Of a DNA stretch of 64,000 nucleotides, positions 44,900-55,639 are shown piece after piece; positions within the stretch are counted from its first letter, which is position 1; each line of letters opens with the position of its first letter. Where the stretch lies: contig JASBRL010000096.1 of NCBI GenBank assembly GCA_030149475.1, forward strand, positions 62,001-126,000, given 5' to 3'. The DNA comes from Marinobacter sp. GTDB lineage: Bacteria; Pseudomonadota; Gammaproteobacteria; Pseudomonadales; Oleiphilaceae. A program made the translations under genes and the position numbers. Below the pieces are notes generated by a model. That model saw nothing but the letters and a program-made list of their open reading frames with translations, searched no databases and had not been told where the DNA came from.

Positions 44900-44928
44900 T
44901 TGACGGTTAGCATTAGCGCCGGTATGAT
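44900..44928 (+). promoter_or_regulatory. Promoter of the tRNA cluster
   Basis: TTGACG (44900-44905), N17, TATGAT (44923-44928), followed by GC-rich discriminator TCGCGCC. Confidence 0.75.
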
Positions 44929-44968
44929 TCGCGCCAACTTTGCTGAGGCATCTGTTGATCAGGTAAAT

Positions 44969-45045
44969 CGGGGTATAGCGCAGTCTGGTAGCGCGCCTGC
45001 TTTGGGAGCAGGATGTCGGGAGTTCGAATCTCTCTACCCCGACCA
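44969..45045 (+). tRNA. tRNA-Pro(TGG)
   Basis: CGGGGTA/TACCCCG acceptor stem, anticodon loop TTTGGGA, GTTCGAATC T-loop, encoded CCA. Confidence 0.97.
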
Positions 45046-45079
45046 ATTCAATCTGATATTCGGGTGGGCGAAAGGTTAA

Positions 45080-45156
<77 letters not shown>

Positions 45157-45275
45157 GTTGCCGCCGGTCAGGGTACACATCGTGCGCCTATCGTCAGGCA
45201 AGGTTGAATCGACGGGTTGTAGCGTTAAAGTATTGCTGAATGTGCGCCTTGCGTGCCCTGCAGGTAATGGATGTG

Positions 45276-45351
45276 GTGGGCGTAGCTCAGTTGGTAGAGC
45301 TCAGGATTGTGACTCCTGCGGTCGAGGGTTCGAACCCCTTCGTCCACCCCA
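45276..45351 (+). tRNA. tRNA-His(GTG)
   Basis: GTGGGCG/CGTCCAC acceptor, anticodon loop TTGTGAC, discriminator C with templated G-1 at 45275, encoded CCA. Confidence 0.97.
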
Positions 45352-45403
45352 ACTTTTCCGCTGTCAGGTAGTCCGGCATCTGGCATGCCCTCACAATATC
45401 AGT

Positions 45404-45425
45404 TTCCAGTTTTCTTCCAGTTTTC
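45404..45425. repeat. Perfect 11-bp tandem duplication just before tRNA-Leu
   Basis: TTCCAGTTTTC at 45404-45414 and 45415-45425. Confidence 0.95.
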
Positions 45426-45426
45426 A

Positions 45427-45511
45427 GCTCCGGTGGTGGAATTGGTAGACACGATAGGTTTAGGTCCTATTGCCGCGAGGCGTGGGGGTTCAAGTCCCTC
45501 CCGGAGTACCA
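45427..45511 (+). tRNA. tRNA-Leu(TAG)
   Basis: 85-nt class II tRNA, acceptor GCTCCGG/CCGGAGT, anticodon loop TTTAGGT, encoded CCA. Confidence 0.97.
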
Positions 45512-45532
45512 CTTGTTGATCATCACTTCCTT

Positions 45533-45559
45533 GAAAGGTCCTGCAGAGGGCCTTTTTTG
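45533..45559 (+). terminator. Terminator of the tRNA cluster
   Basis: AAGGTCCTGCAGAGGGCCTTTTTT. Confidence 0.75.
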
Positions 45560-45768
45560 CATTCCGGGCGGAGTTGTCACGGCTGTTTCCCCGCTGAGGT
45601 CGCGGTTCATGCGCTGTGGCCGTGAGTCAAGATGGTTTTGCGGATTCTCTACTCATGGAAAACCGTGATAAACTACCGCTTTTAATTTTCGCGACGTCCG
45701 TTTCCGGGTTCGGTTTAACCAACAGGATCGGGTTGCGATCCACTGAACTGGCAATTTGAGGATATTCC

Positions 45769-47073
45769 ATGCAAGTGTCTGTTGAAACGACATCCAACAT
45801 CGAACGCCGGATGACGATTGGTGTGCCCGCCCAAGAGATTGATCAGGCGGTCGAAAAACGCCTCCAGCACGCAGCCCGGACTGTCAAAATGAACGGTTTT
45901 CGTCCAGGTAAGGTGCCGATGCGCGTTGTCAAGCGTCGTTTCGGTGAGGGCGTTCGTCAGGAAGTTGTCAGTGAGGTCATGCGTGACAGCTATGTCAAGG
46001 CGCTGGAAGAACAGGATGTGTCACCAGCAGGCTGGCCCCGTTTCGAGCCGAAGACGATGGAAGCCGGCAAAGATCTCGAGTTTGTAGCCATTTTTGAGGT
46101 GCTTCCCGAAATTGAGCTGGGTGACCTGAGCAAGGTCAAGGTTGAAAAACTGACAGCCGACATTACTGATAAAGACCTCGACACGATGATCGACAACCTG
46201 CGTCGCCAGCAGGCCGACATGAAACCGGTCAAGCGCAAATCCAGGAAGAAGGATGTAGTCACGATCGATTTCAACGGCTACGTCGATGGCGAGGCATTTG
46301 AAGGTGGGTCCGCTGAAGACCATAAGCTGACACTGGGGTCCGGCCAGATGATCCCGGGTTTTGAAGACGGCATCATTGGTGGCAAGGCCGGTGAAGAGCT
46401 GCAGATTGATGTGACCTTCCCGGAAGATTATCAGAAGGAAGATCTGGCGGGCAAAGCGGCCAGGTTTGATATTACCATCAAGCAGGTGGAAGAGCCGGTG
46501 CTGCCAGAGCTGGACCAGGCATTCTTCCAGAAGTTCGGAATTGACGCCGAAGATGAAGCGACGTTCCGGGAAGAAGTGCAGAAGAACATGGCGCGGGAGC
46601 TCAAACAGGCCATCTCGACCAAGGTGAAGAATGACGTGGTCGACGGTCTGTTGGAATCCACTGAACTGGAGCTGCCCCAGGCGCTGGTCGACCAGGAAAT
46701 TGACCGTCTGCGTCAGGACGCTGTTCAACGTTTCGGTGGCCAGATGGATCCTCAGCAATTGCCGGCCGAGCTGTTCCAGGATCAGGCCAGTCGCCGGGTC
46801 AAAACAGGCCTCCTGTTCCAGGAAGTGATCAAGAAGAATGACCTGAAAGCAGACCCGGAGAAGGTTGACGAAAAGGTCCGGGAAATCGCATCAACGTATG
46901 AACAGCCTGATGAGGTCGTCACCCACCTCAACAGTGATCCGGAGCAGAAGCAGCAGATCGAGTCGGTGGTGCTGGAAGATGCGGTCGTCGGTTTCGTGTT
47001 GGCGCAGGCCAGCGTGACCGAAAAAACGGTCAGCTATGAAGAAGCGGTTCAGGCTGCGCAGCCTCAGCGTTAA
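45769..47073 (+). CDS. tig: Trigger factor
   Basis: MQVSVETTSNIERRMTIGVPAQEIDQAVEKRLQ, FRPGKVPMRVVKRRFGEGVRQEV. Confidence 0.98.
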   Translation: MQVSVETTSNIERRMTIGVPAQEIDQAVEKRLQHAARTVKMNGFRPGKVPMRVVKRRFGEGVRQEVVSEVMRDSYVKALEEQDVSPAGWPRFEPKTMEAGKDLEFVAIFEVLPEIELGDLSKVKVEKLTADITDKDLDTMIDNLRRQQADMKPVKRKSRKKDVVTIDFNGYVDGEAFEGGSAEDHKLTLGSGQMIPGFEDGIIGGKAGEELQIDVTFPEDYQKEDLAGKAARFDITIKQVEEPVLPELDQAFFQKFGIDAEDEATFREEVQKNMARELKQAISTKVKNDVVDGLLESTELELPQALVDQEIDRLRQDAVQRFGGQMDPQQLPAELFQDQASRRVKTGLLFQEVIKKNDLKADPEKVDEKVREIASTYEQPDEVVTHLNSDPEQKQQIESVVLEDAVVGFVLAQASVTEKTVSYEEAVQAAQPQR

Positions 47074-47248
47074 CCGGACGGGACACCCGACAGGCGGCAG
47101 CCCTGTCGCCCTGATACCCGCAACAGGAAAGCAGCCGGTATAGCCGGCTGTTTTCATCTGGGTCACTTGCTGGCAAAGTGTCGGCAGCAGATCACGACTC
47201 AAGGTGGCCTCAAGGCCGAATAATGTTCACAAGGAGTTCAGGCGCATC

Positions 47249-47884
47249 ATGATGCAGAAACCGATCGATGGTCCCGCAATGGTTACCAATTCCGGCCTGG
47301 TGCCAATTGTCATTGAGCAGACTGCCCGCGGTGAGCGGTCATTTGATATCTACTCCCGACTGCTCAAGGAACGCGTTATTTTCATGGTCGGTCAGGTTGA
47401 AGATCATATGGCGAACCTGATCGTCGCTCAGCTCCTGTTCCTGGAGTCGGAAAATCCCGACAAGGATATTCATCTGTATATCAACAGCCCGGGTGGGTCA
47501 GTGACCGCAGGGATGTCCATTTACGACACCATGCAGTTCGTGAAGCCGGATGTGGCTACGCTGTGTGTAGGCCAGGCGGCCAGCATGGGTGCTTTGTTGC
47601 TGGCCGGCGGTGCCGCTGGCAAGCGTGCCTGCCTGCCCAACTCGCGGGTAATGATTCATCAGCCGCTTGGGGGCTATCAGGGTCAGGCAACGGATATCGA
47701 GATCCATACCCGCGAGATTCTCAAGATCCGTAATTCCCTGAACAGCATACTGGCCCATCATACCGGGCAGGATCTGGACACCATCGCCCGCGACACGGAT
47801 CGGGACAACTTTATGGACCCGCAGCAGGCCCTGGAGTACGGATTGATTGACTCGGTACTTGATAAGCGCGTGCCGAATAAATAA
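47249..47884 (+). CDS. clpP: ATP-dependent Clp protease proteolytic subunit
   Basis: [52 protein letters not shown]. Confidence 0.98.
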   Translation: MMQKPIDGPAMVTNSGLVPIVIEQTARGERSFDIYSRLLKERVIFMVGQVEDHMANLIVAQLLFLESENPDKDIHLYINSPGGSVTAGMSIYDTMQFVKPDVATLCVGQAASMGALLLAGGAAGKRACLPNSRVMIHQPLGGYQGQATDIEIHTREILKIRNSLNSILAHHTGQDLDTIARDTDRDNFMDPQQALEYGLIDSVLDKRVPNK

Positions 47885-47960
47885 TACTGAAACTGATCGC
47901 ATCATTTACGGCAGCGTATAGTTAACAGGATGCGCGACCAGCAACGACAGAGGTATTTCA

Positions 47961-49244
47961 ATGGCAGATGAAAGAAACGGCAGAGGCGACGATAACGGCA
48001 AGTTGCTGTACTGCTCGTTTTGCGGAAAGAGCCAGCATGAAGTCCGGAAGCTCATTGCGGGGCCCTCGGTGTTCATCTGCGACGAGTGTGTTGATCTGTG
48101 CAATGACATTATCCGGGAAGAAATTCAGGAAAGTGCACAGGAAGATACCAGCGATCGCCTTCCCACGCCGTCTGAAATCCGGGAAACGCTGAACGAGTAT
48201 GTGATTGGCCAGGACCGTGCCAAGGTGGTTTTGGCGGTCGCGGTCTACAACCACTACAAGCGTCTGCGCTATGGTGAAGGCAAGGCCGATGTGGAGCTGG
48301 GCAAGAGTAACATCCTGCTGATTGGCCCGACCGGTAGCGGCAAAACGCTGCTGGCGGAAACCCTGGCCCGGGTTCTCAACGTTCCGTTCACGATAGCGGA
48401 CGCCACCACATTGACCGAAGCGGGTTATGTCGGTGAGGATGTCGAGAACATCATCCAGAAGCTGCTCCAGAAGTGTGACTACGATGTGGACAAGGCCCAG
48501 CGTGGCATCGTCTATATCGACGAGATCGACAAGATTTCCCGCAAGTCGGACAACCCGTCAATCACCCGTGACGTCTCGGGTGAGGGGGTTCAGCAAGCGC
48601 TGCTCAAGTTGATTGAAGGCACGGTAGCATCGGTTCCGCCCCAGGGCGGTCGCAAACATCCCCAGCAGGAATTCCTGCAGGTGGATACCGGTAATATCCT
48701 GTTCATCTGTGGCGGTGCGTTTGCCGGTCTGGACAAAGTTATCCAGGAACGTTCCGAGCGCAGCAGTATCGGCTTCTCCGCGGCCGTGGTCAGTGAGGAC
48801 GATCGCAAAAGCACCGGCGAGATCATCAAGGGTGTGGAAACGGAAGATCTGGTCAAATATGGCCTGATCCCCGAGTTTGTCGGTCGTCTGCCGGTCGTTG
48901 CAACCCTGACGGAGCTGGACGAACAGGCGCTGGTACAGATTCTGACCGAGCCCAAGAACGCCCTGACCAAGCAGTATCAGAAGCTGTTTGATATGGAAGG
49001 GGTTGAGCTGGACTTCCGGGAAGACGCGCTGAAGGCCGTGGCGCGCAAGGCCATGGATAGAAAGACCGGAGCCCGGGGTTTGCGTTCAATCATGGAGGCG
49101 ACCTTGTTGGACACCATGTATCAGATTCCGTCGGAACACGACGTGTCCAAAGTGGTGATTGACAGCAGTGTAATCAGCGGTGATTCAGAACCGTTCAAGA
49201 TCTATGCCAGCAACGATCGCGCCAAAGCTGTTCCTGAGGACTGA
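47961..49244 (+). CDS. clpX: Clp protease ATP-binding subunit ClpX
   Basis: Zn finger [30 protein letters not shown]; Walker [16 protein letters not shown]. Confidence 0.98.
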   Translation: MADERNGRGDDNGKLLYCSFCGKSQHEVRKLIAGPSVFICDECVDLCNDIIREEIQESAQEDTSDRLPTPSEIRETLNEYVIGQDRAKVVLAVAVYNHYKRLRYGEGKADVELGKSNILLIGPTGSGKTLLAETLARVLNVPFTIADATTLTEAGYVGEDVENIIQKLLQKCDYDVDKAQRGIVYIDEIDKISRKSDNPSITRDVSGEGVQQALLKLIEGTVASVPPQGGRKHPQQEFLQVDTGNILFICGGAFAGLDKVIQERSERSSIGFSAAVVSEDDRKSTGEIIKGVETEDLVKYGLIPEFVGRLPVVATLTELDEQALVQILTEPKNALTKQYQKLFDMEGVELDFREDALKAVARKAMDRKTGARGLRSIMEATLLDTMYQIPSEHDVSKVVIDSSVISGDSEPFKIYASNDRAKAVPED

Positions 49245-49263
49245 GCGGGTCGGTGTTCACCAT

Positions 49264-49293
49264 GAAAAAAAGGGCGGTGACGCCCTTTTTTTT
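49264..49293 (+). terminator. Rho-independent terminator after clpX
   Basis: AAAAAAAGGGCG-gtga-CGCCCTTTTTTTT. Confidence 0.9.
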
Positions 49294-49410
49294 GCGCTGC
49301 CTTCGGGTTCGTTATTCTCTCTCTCCCTCGTTCAGTACCGTCATTGTATTCAGGCGAACAGCCCCAATGATCGGTGTTAAGCTGAAAGAAATGTTATCAA
49401 AGGATTCCCT

Positions 49411-51828
49411 ATGACCGTGCATTCCGAAGAGTCGGTAATCGAATATCCCATGCTCCCGCTGCGTGATGTGGTGGTGTTCCCCCACATGGTCGTACCGCTG
49501 TTTGTCGGGCGTGACAAGTCCATTCAGGCCCTCGAAGCGGCCATGGAGGGCAGCAAGGAAATTCTGCTGGTCGCGCAGCGTGATGCCGGCACCGACGAGC
49601 CGGCCCCCGGGGATGTGTTCAATATGGGCACGCTGGCGACGGTCCTGCAGATGCTCAGGCTGCCCGATGGTACGGTCAAGGTGCTGGTAGAGGGCAACAC
49701 ACGCGCCAGACTGGAGTCAGTCGCTGAGGGTGACTACCTCACCGCCGAGGCCAGTCTGATGGTCGAGGATTCTCTTCCGGAGCGGGAAGAGGGTGTGCTT
49801 GTTAAAACGTTGATGGACGAATTTGAGCGCTACGTCAAACTGTCCAAGAAAGTACCCTCGGAAGTCTCCAACGCACTGACCGGGATCACCAGCCTGGAAC
49901 GTCTTGCGGATACCATGGCTGCTCATCTGGAGCTGCGGATACCCGAAAAACAGGAACTTCTGGAAGCGCTGGACGTGCGCAATCGTGTTGAACTGCTGCT
50001 TGGCAAACTGGATGGTGAAATCGATCTGATTGAGGTTGAGAAACGAATCCGTGGCCGGGTCAAGAAGCAGATGGAGCGCAGTCAGCGCGAGTACTACCTC
50101 AACGAGCAAATGAAGGCTATCCAGAAAGAAATGGGCTCCATGGGGGAGGGTGGCAATGACTTCGAGGAGCTTGAGCACAAGCTGGAGGAGGCGGGTTTGC
50201 CCGAAGAGGCTCGCAAGAAGACCGAAGTCGAGTTAAGTAAGCTGAAAATGATGTCGCCCATGTCGGCGGAGGCGACCGTGGTGCGTGGCTACATTGACTG
50301 GATGTTGTCGGTACCCTGGAAAAAGCGCAGCCGGGTGCGTCACGACATCGAGAAAGCGCGGGATATCCTGGACGAAGATCACTACGGGCTTGATGAGGTC
50401 AAGAAACGTATTCTGGAATATCTGGCGGTACAGAGCCGGGTCAAAAAGGTGAAAGGCCCCGTGCTGTGCCTTGTAGGCCCACCAGGAGTCGGTAAAACCT
50501 CGCTTGGTCAGTCCATCGCCCGTGCGACCAATCGCAAATATACCCGTATGGCGCTGGGTGGTGTGCGTGATGAGGCTGAAATTCGCGGTCATCGCAAAAC
50601 GTACATCGGGGCGCTTCCGGGTAAACTCCTGCAGAAACTGTCCAAGGTTGGTGTTAAAAATCCGCTGTTCCTGTTTGACGAAATCGACAAAATGGGCATG
50701 GATCACCGTGGAGATCCTGCTTCCGCGTTGCTGGAAGTTTTGGATCCCGAACAGAATCATACCTTTAACGACCATTACCTTGAGGTGGATTACGACCTTT
50801 CTGATGTCATGTTCGTTTGCACCTCGAACTCGATGGATATTCCGTCCGCTTTGCTGGACCGGATGGAGATAATCCGGATCCCCGGTTACACCGAGGAAGA
50901 AAAGGTCAATATTGCGCTCAAGTACCTGCTGCCAAAGCAGATCAGGGCCAACGGTCTGCGTAAGGCGGAACTGAGCCTGCCTGACGAGACCCTGCGTGAC
51001 CTGATTCGCTACTACACGCGAGAGGCTGGCGTCAGGGGCCTGGAGCGAGAGATCGCCAAGATATGTCGCAAGGTGGTCCGCGAGCATGTCCAGAGTGGCG
51101 AAAAAGACCCTGTTGTGATCACTCCGGAGAACCTTGAAGACTACTCGGGCGTTCAGAAATTCCAGTACGGGTTGGCGGAGGAAAAGAATCAGGTTGGTCA
51201 GGTGACCGGTCTGGCCTGGACCCAGGTTGGTGGTGAACTGCTGACTATCGAGTGTGCGCTCACCAAAGGTAAAGGGCGGGTGGTCAAAACCGGGTCCCTG
51301 GGGGACGTCATGCAGGAGTCCATCCAGGCAGCGTTGACGGTTGTACGCAGTCGAGCGGTGGGCCTGGGTATCGGTGATGACTTCCACGAAAAGTACGACC
51401 TGCACGTTCATGTACCCGAAGGCGCGACGCCGAAAGATGGTCCGAGTGCCGGTATCGGTATGTGCACGACTCTGGTATCTGCGTTGACCAAAATACCGGT
51501 TCGGGCCGACGTTGCGATGACTGGTGAGATTACCCTGCGTGGCCGGGTGCTCGCTATTGGTGGTCTCAAGGAGAAGCTGCTCGCAGCCCATCGCGGTGGC
51601 ATCAGAACGGTCATTATTCCTGAGGAAAACGTTCGTGATCTCAAGGAGATACCCGATAAAATCAAGGAGTCCCTGGAAATTCGTCCGGTGAAATGGATCG
51701 ACGAAGTTCTGGATATTGCGCTGGCGTATCCTCCCCATCCGCGCCCCGAAAACCCGCAGGCGGAAGAGTCGTCCGACGCCAGGCGTGACGATGACGCGGA
51801 CGCTGTTGAACGTATAAATACACATTAA
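49411..51828 (+). CDS. lon: ATP-dependent protease Lon
   Basis: Walker [16 protein letters not shown]; catalytic [11 protein letters not shown]. Confidence 0.98.
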   Translation: MTVHSEESVIEYPMLPLRDVVVFPHMVVPLFVGRDKSIQALEAAMEGSKEILLVAQRDAGTDEPAPGDVFNMGTLATVLQMLRLPDGTVKVLVEGNTRARLESVAEGDYLTAEASLMVEDSLPEREEGVLVKTLMDEFERYVKLSKKVPSEVSNALTGITSLERLADTMAAHLELRIPEKQELLEALDVRNRVELLLGKLDGEIDLIEVEKRIRGRVKKQMERSQREYYLNEQMKAIQKEMGSMGEGGNDFEELEHKLEEAGLPEEARKKTEVELSKLKMMSPMSAEATVVRGYIDWMLSVPWKKRSRVRHDIEKARDILDEDHYGLDEVKKRILEYLAVQSRVKKVKGPVLCLVGPPGVGKTSLGQSIARATNRKYTRMALGGVRDEAEIRGHRKTYIGALPGKLLQKLSKVGVKNPLFLFDEIDKMGMDHRGDPASALLEVLDPEQNHTFNDHYLEVDYDLSDVMFVCTSNSMDIPSALLDRMEIIRIPGYTEEEKVNIALKYLLPKQIRANGLRKAELSLPDETLRDLIRYYTREAGVRGLEREIAKICRKVVREHVQSGEKDPVVITPENLEDYSGVQKFQYGLAEEKNQVGQVTGLAWTQVGGELLTIECALTKGKGRVVKTGSLGDVMQESIQAALTVVRSRAVGLGIGDDFHEKYDLHVHVPEGATPKDGPSAGIGMCTTLVSALTKIPVRADVAMTGEITLRGRVLAIGGLKEKLLAAHRGGIRTVIIPEENVRDLKEIPDKIKESLEIRPVKWIDEVLDIALAYPPHPRPENPQAEESSDARRDDDADAVERINTH

Positions 51829-51841
51829 AGGGGCAGTATTG

Positions 51842-51871
51842 TTGACAGGCGAGAGAGCCCATTGGTATAAC
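51842..51871 (+). promoter_or_regulatory. Sigma70 promoter for hupB
   Basis: TTGACA (51842-51847), N18, TATAAC (51866-51871), just after lon. Confidence 0.75.
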
Positions 51872-51976
51872 TGTTTCGCCGTGAAGCAGCCAATAGCAAG
51901 GGCTCCCGCGCCGACAGTGCCTATTCCATATACGGGTTTATCACCGCACGGAATAAGAAAAGTGAAAATGGAATTC

Positions 51977-52001
51977 TCCGACCGCGTATGCGACAGTCGG
52001 A
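51977..52001 (+). promoter_or_regulatory. Hairpin in the hupB 5' UTR
   Basis: TCCGAC-cgcgtatgcgaca-GTCGGA dyad in the ~185-nt leader. Confidence 0.4.
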
Positions 52002-52062
52002 AATGTCCTAGAAAAATAAACCGACCTATAACATCTTCAACCTGAAATCGAAGGGGTTTAGT

Positions 52063-52335
52063 GTGAACAAGTCCGAACTAATCGATGCAATTGCAGAGTC
52101 AGCCGACATTTCCAAAGCCAGCGCCGGTCGCGCACTGGATGCCATGACTGGCGCCGTTACCGGTGCTCTGAAAAAAGGTGATCAGGTCACTCTGATCGGC
52201 TTCGGAACCTTCTCCGTCAAAGAGCGCGCGGCACGTACTGGCCGTAACCCCCAGACAGGTGCTGAGATCAAGATCGCGGCGTCTAAAGTGCCTGGGTTCA
52301 AAGCAGGCAAAGCCCTGAAGGACGCCGTTAAATAA
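52063..52335 (+). CDS. hupB: DNA-binding protein HU-beta
   Basis: [55 protein letters not shown] start with AAGGGG SD. Confidence 0.98.
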   Translation: MNKSELIDAIAESADISKASAGRALDAMTGAVTGALKKGDQVTLIGFGTFSVKERAARTGRNPQTGAEIKIAASKVPGFKAGKALKDAVK

Positions 52336-52453
52336 CGGTTTCCTGATGTTGGTGGCGCTGGTTTGTCAGCGCTGCTGGAGTTGCTGCCGGTGGCGTTCCG
52401 GACGTCTGATTACGAATCGGGACGCAGTCGTCGGGTAACTCCGTAAGAACTCG

Positions 52454-52482
52454 AGGCGCATTCGACCGGGATGCGCCTTTTT
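52454..52482 (+). terminator. Rho-independent terminator downstream of hupB
   Basis: AGGCGCAT-N-ATGCGCCTTTTT. Confidence 0.75.
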
Positions 52483-52625
52483 ACGTTCAGTGTAGCCACG
52501 AGCGAAACCGTGTGCCCTGGTTGCAATCCCGGCCGCTGAACTTCCTGATGACCGCGAACGAGACCTGATGCTGTCCAGAATGATGGCGCACGACGCCGGA
52601 CTCTGGCCAGTGATCTGGGAGGAAC

Positions 52626-54488
52626 ATGCTTCAAGATATCCGTAGTAATGCTCAAGGTACTATTGCCAAGATAGTCGTCGGACTGCTGATCCTTGCATTG
52701 TCCATGTGGGGGGTTGAGGCGATTGTCGGTGGTTTTTCCGGTGAACCGGCAGTGGCAACCGTGAATGGACAGGACATCACTGAGCGTGATTACAACCGGG
52801 CGGTCCAGATGGAGAAGCAGCGTCGTCTGGGGCAGATGGACACGCCAGACCCGTCGCTATTGAATGAGGATCTGATCCGCAAGCAGGTTCTGGAAGGTCT
52901 TGTTCAGCAGAAGGTGCTCACCGAAGCGGCCGGCGAGCAGGGGCTTGCTCTGTCCGATGCGGACCTTGATCAATTGATCACGCAGATGTCGCAGTTCCAG
53001 GTCGACGGGCAGTTTAACCGTGACCGCTTTGTGGCCGTCGTACGCAACGCCGGTATGGGGCTGGGTCAGTTTCGCGAGGCCCTGCGCAGCCAGTATTTGA
53101 TCAACCAGATTCGCGCCGGCATCACCGCCAGCGGCTTCGTCAGCCCGATGATGGCCAAATCCATTCTGCAGCTTCAGTACCAGACCCGTGATTTCCGTAC
53201 CCTGCCGCTGAGCGCCAGTCTGGTGTCTGGTCAGGTCAGTGTGTCTGATGACGATATCCAGTCCTACTACGACAACCACACCGACCAGTTCATGGTTCCT
53301 GAAACGATAGATGCCAAATACATTGAGCTTTCGCTGGCGGATCTGGCCAGGCAGGAGAAGGTCAGTGAAAAGGCGCTCAAAGACCTCTACAAAACGAAAT
53401 CCTCGGCACTGGCCAAGGAAGAGCGCAAGGTGTCCCATATCCTCATTGAGGATGGCGATAAGGCCGATGAAAAGCTGGCTGAAGTGCAGAAGAAACTGGC
53501 CAATGGCGAAGACTTCGCCAAGCTCGCGAAGGAATACTCCGATGATACCGCCTCAGCCAAAGAGGGTGGCAATCTGGGCTACGCTGGTCGTGATGTGTTT
53601 GACGGCGCCTTTGAAAAAGCCATGTTCAGCCTCAAAAAGGGCGAGGTTTCGGGCCCCGTGCGTACTCCGTATGGGCGGCATCTGATCAAGGTGACGGATA
53701 TCCGTAAAACCAAAGTACCCTCGTTCGATGAGATGAAGGATCAGCTACGTGAAGAGCTGGCAAAGGATAAGGCGGGTGACAAGTACGCAGAGTTGCGGTC
53801 GAAGCTGGCTGATCAGGCCTACTCGGAGGGCGACCTCGAAGGGCCTGCCAAGAGTCTTGGGCTGACCATCAAGGAACAGGACGGCATCACCCGTCAGGGT
53901 GGTCCGGGTCCATTCCAGCACGCGGGCCTGGTGCGACAGCTATTTTCCGATGATGTGCTCAAGGATCACTACAACACTGAAGTGATCGACGTGGGTGATG
54001 ATGTCTCTGTGGTGGCACGAGTGGGTAAATATCACCCGGCAGCCGAACGGTCACTGGCGGAGGTCCGGGACGACATTCGTAAGACCCTGATCCGTCAGCG
54101 CACGCAAAAGGCGCTGGCGGACCGCGCGGACCAGATCATTGCAGGCCTGCGGGATGGCCAGACGCTGGCCTCTCTGGGCCTGAAAGATGCGGCCTGGGAG
54201 CAACATAAAGGGGTCAGCCGTAACGATCCCAAGCCGGGTACTCCTGTGCTCAGTCAGGTGTTCGCACTGCCGCGTCCCGGCGATAACGGTAAGCCGACTT
54301 ATGGTCAGGCGCGGTCAGGAGACACGGTGACGATTTTGGCTCTGGATTCGGTGGCTGAGGGCAAGGCCGAGGATAGCGAGCAGTCACTTGCGCAACTGCA
54401 GCAGTTTTTGTCGTCTCAGGAAGGGCGCAGAGAATACGCTGCCTACCAGCAGACGCTTCGTGAGCGGGCAGAGATCGAAAAGCCCTGA
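52626..54488 (+). CDS. ppiD: Periplasmic chaperone PpiD (SurA N-term/parvulin)
   Basis: MLQDIRSNAQGTIAKIVVGLLILALSMWGVEAIVGG anchor; parvulin region KVSHILIEDGDKADEKLAEVQKKLANGEDFAKLAKEYSDD. Confidence 0.96.
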   Translation: MLQDIRSNAQGTIAKIVVGLLILALSMWGVEAIVGGFSGEPAVATVNGQDITERDYNRAVQMEKQRRLGQMDTPDPSLLNEDLIRKQVLEGLVQQKVLTEAAGEQGLALSDADLDQLITQMSQFQVDGQFNRDRFVAVVRNAGMGLGQFREALRSQYLINQIRAGITASGFVSPMMAKSILQLQYQTRDFRTLPLSASLVSGQVSVSDDDIQSYYDNHTDQFMVPETIDAKYIELSLADLARQEKVSEKALKDLYKTKSSALAKEERKVSHILIEDGDKADEKLAEVQKKLANGEDFAKLAKEYSDDTASAKEGGNLGYAGRDVFDGAFEKAMFSLKKGEVSGPVRTPYGRHLIKVTDIRKTKVPSFDEMKDQLREELAKDKAGDKYAELRSKLADQAYSEGDLEGPAKSLGLTIKEQDGITRQGGPGPFQHAGLVRQLFSDDVLKDHYNTEVIDVGDDVSVVARVGKYHPAAERSLAEVRDDIRKTLIRQRTQKALADRADQIIAGLRDGQTLASLGLKDAAWEQHKGVSRNDPKPGTPVLSQVFALPRPGDNGKPTYGQARSGDTVTILALDSVAEGKAEDSEQSLAQLQQFLSSQEGRREYAAYQQTLRERAEIEKP

Positions 54489-54524
54489 TCTTTCCCGGGG
54501 CGCTATCCCGCCCTGAGGCCTTCC

Positions 54525-54561
54525 AAAAAAACCGGCGCCTGAACAGGTCGCCGGTTTTTTT
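54525..54561. terminator. Terminator between convergent ppiD and hexR
   Basis: AAAAAACCGGCG-N-CGCCGGTTTTTTT, A-tract and T-tract flank the stem, so probably bidirectional. Confidence 0.88.
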
Positions 54562-54604
54562 ACTTGCAGACTGGTTGCGTACCTTCAGGGGTTCCTTAGA
54601 GGCG

Positions 54605-55477
54605 TTAGTGTCCCGGCAGGCGGGTAGGTTTGAGGCTGTCCTTGATTTTCTTCAGGTGATGGTGAAAATCAGCGCCGCGCTTGAGCGTGACACCGGTCGC
54701 CAGGATGTCGATCACGGTCAGGTGAATGATGCGGGAGGACATCGGCATGTACACCTCGGTGTCTTCTTCGGCGGAAATTTCCAGGGCAATTGTGCAGACT
54801 TTGGAAAGGGCTGAGCCGGGTGCAGTAATGCCGATGACCGTAGCGCCATTGTGGCGCGCGATCTGCGCGATTTCGATCATTTCCCGGGTTCGTCCGGTGT
54901 AGGAAATCACCACGATGACATCCCCGGTACTGCTGCCTGCCGCCACCATACGTTGCATCAGCGCATCGTCGTAGGCGACGACCGGGATATTGAAGCGGAA
55001 GAACTTGTGCTGGGCATCGGTGGCCACGGGTGCTGATCCACCCATCCCGAAAAAGTTGATCTGTTTGGCCTGGATCAGATGGTCAATGGCAAGCCCCAGG
55101 GCTTTGGGTGACAGAGCCTGGCGAGCCTTGTCCAGACTGGCGATGGTGCTGAGTACGATTTTATCGGCAAATTCCGCTACCGAGTCATCCGGGCTGATGT
55201 TCTGTCCCACATACGGCGTGCCAGTGGCTATGCTTTGAGCAAGCCGGATCTTGAAGTCCGGAAATCCCGTTGCCGAGAAGCTCCGGCAAAAGCGGTTTAC
55301 CGTGGGCTCACTGACATCGGCGGCCCGTGCCAGTGCCGCGATGCTGTAGCGGGTCGCCGCGGTGGGGTCCTTCAGGATAGCTTCGGCTACCTTGCGCTCC
55401 GACTTGTTCAGGGTGTCCAGTCTTGCCTGGATCACCGCCAGCACGTTGTCGTCCGGATGCGTGTGTTTCGACGCCAT
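54605..55477 (-). CDS. hexR: HexR, RpiR-type transcriptional repressor with SIS domain
   Basis: RpiR HTH ([44 protein letters not shown]) plus SIS domain; divergent from zwf. Confidence 0.95.
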   Translation of the reverse strand: MASKHTHPDDNVLAVIQARLDTLNKSERKVAEAILKDPTAATRYSIAALARAADVSEPTVNRFCRSFSATGFPDFKIRLAQSIATGTPYVGQNISPDDSVAEFADKIVLSTIASLDKARQALSPKALGLAIDHLIQAKQINFFGMGGSAPVATDAQHKFFRFNIPVVAYDDALMQRMVAAGSSTGDVIVVISYTGRTREMIEIAQIARHNGATVIGITAPGSALSKVCTIALEISAEEDTEVYMPMSSRIIHLTVIDILATGVTLKRGADFHHHLKKIKDSLKPTRLPGH

Positions 55478-55624
55478 TGGGGGAGAGCCTCCTGTCTGTC
55501 CTGTTGATCGGAAGTGGCCGACCAGGCGTCAGATTATACCGTGTTTTGTCGCCAAGAGTGGTAGTAAAAATATCAAATACTGATCATTTTAGTTGGATTT
55601 TACCGTTTTAACTGTCATTATTTG

Positions 55625-55639
55625 CATAAAATAACTACG
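55625..55639 (-). promoter_or_regulatory. Shared motif CGTAGTTATTTTATG in zwf leader (minus strand), candidate HexR-related element
   Basis: One mismatch to CGTAGTTGTTTTATG in the gap/edd intergenic region. Confidence 0.45.

Noticed and set aside
49341-49372. Possible heat-shock (sigma32) promoter ahead of lon
   Set aside because: CCCCAATGA resembles the -10 but no CTTGAA-like -35 at correct spacing; too weak to report.
50233-51825. 530-aa open frame antisense to lon
   Set aside because: Mirrors a high-constraint lon reading frame; no recognisable domain, no SD, composition (H/R/N-rich) typical of antisense shadow ORFs.
52410-52655. 81-aa frame between hupB and ppiD
   Set aside because: Overlaps the terminator and the ppiD start; no supporting features.
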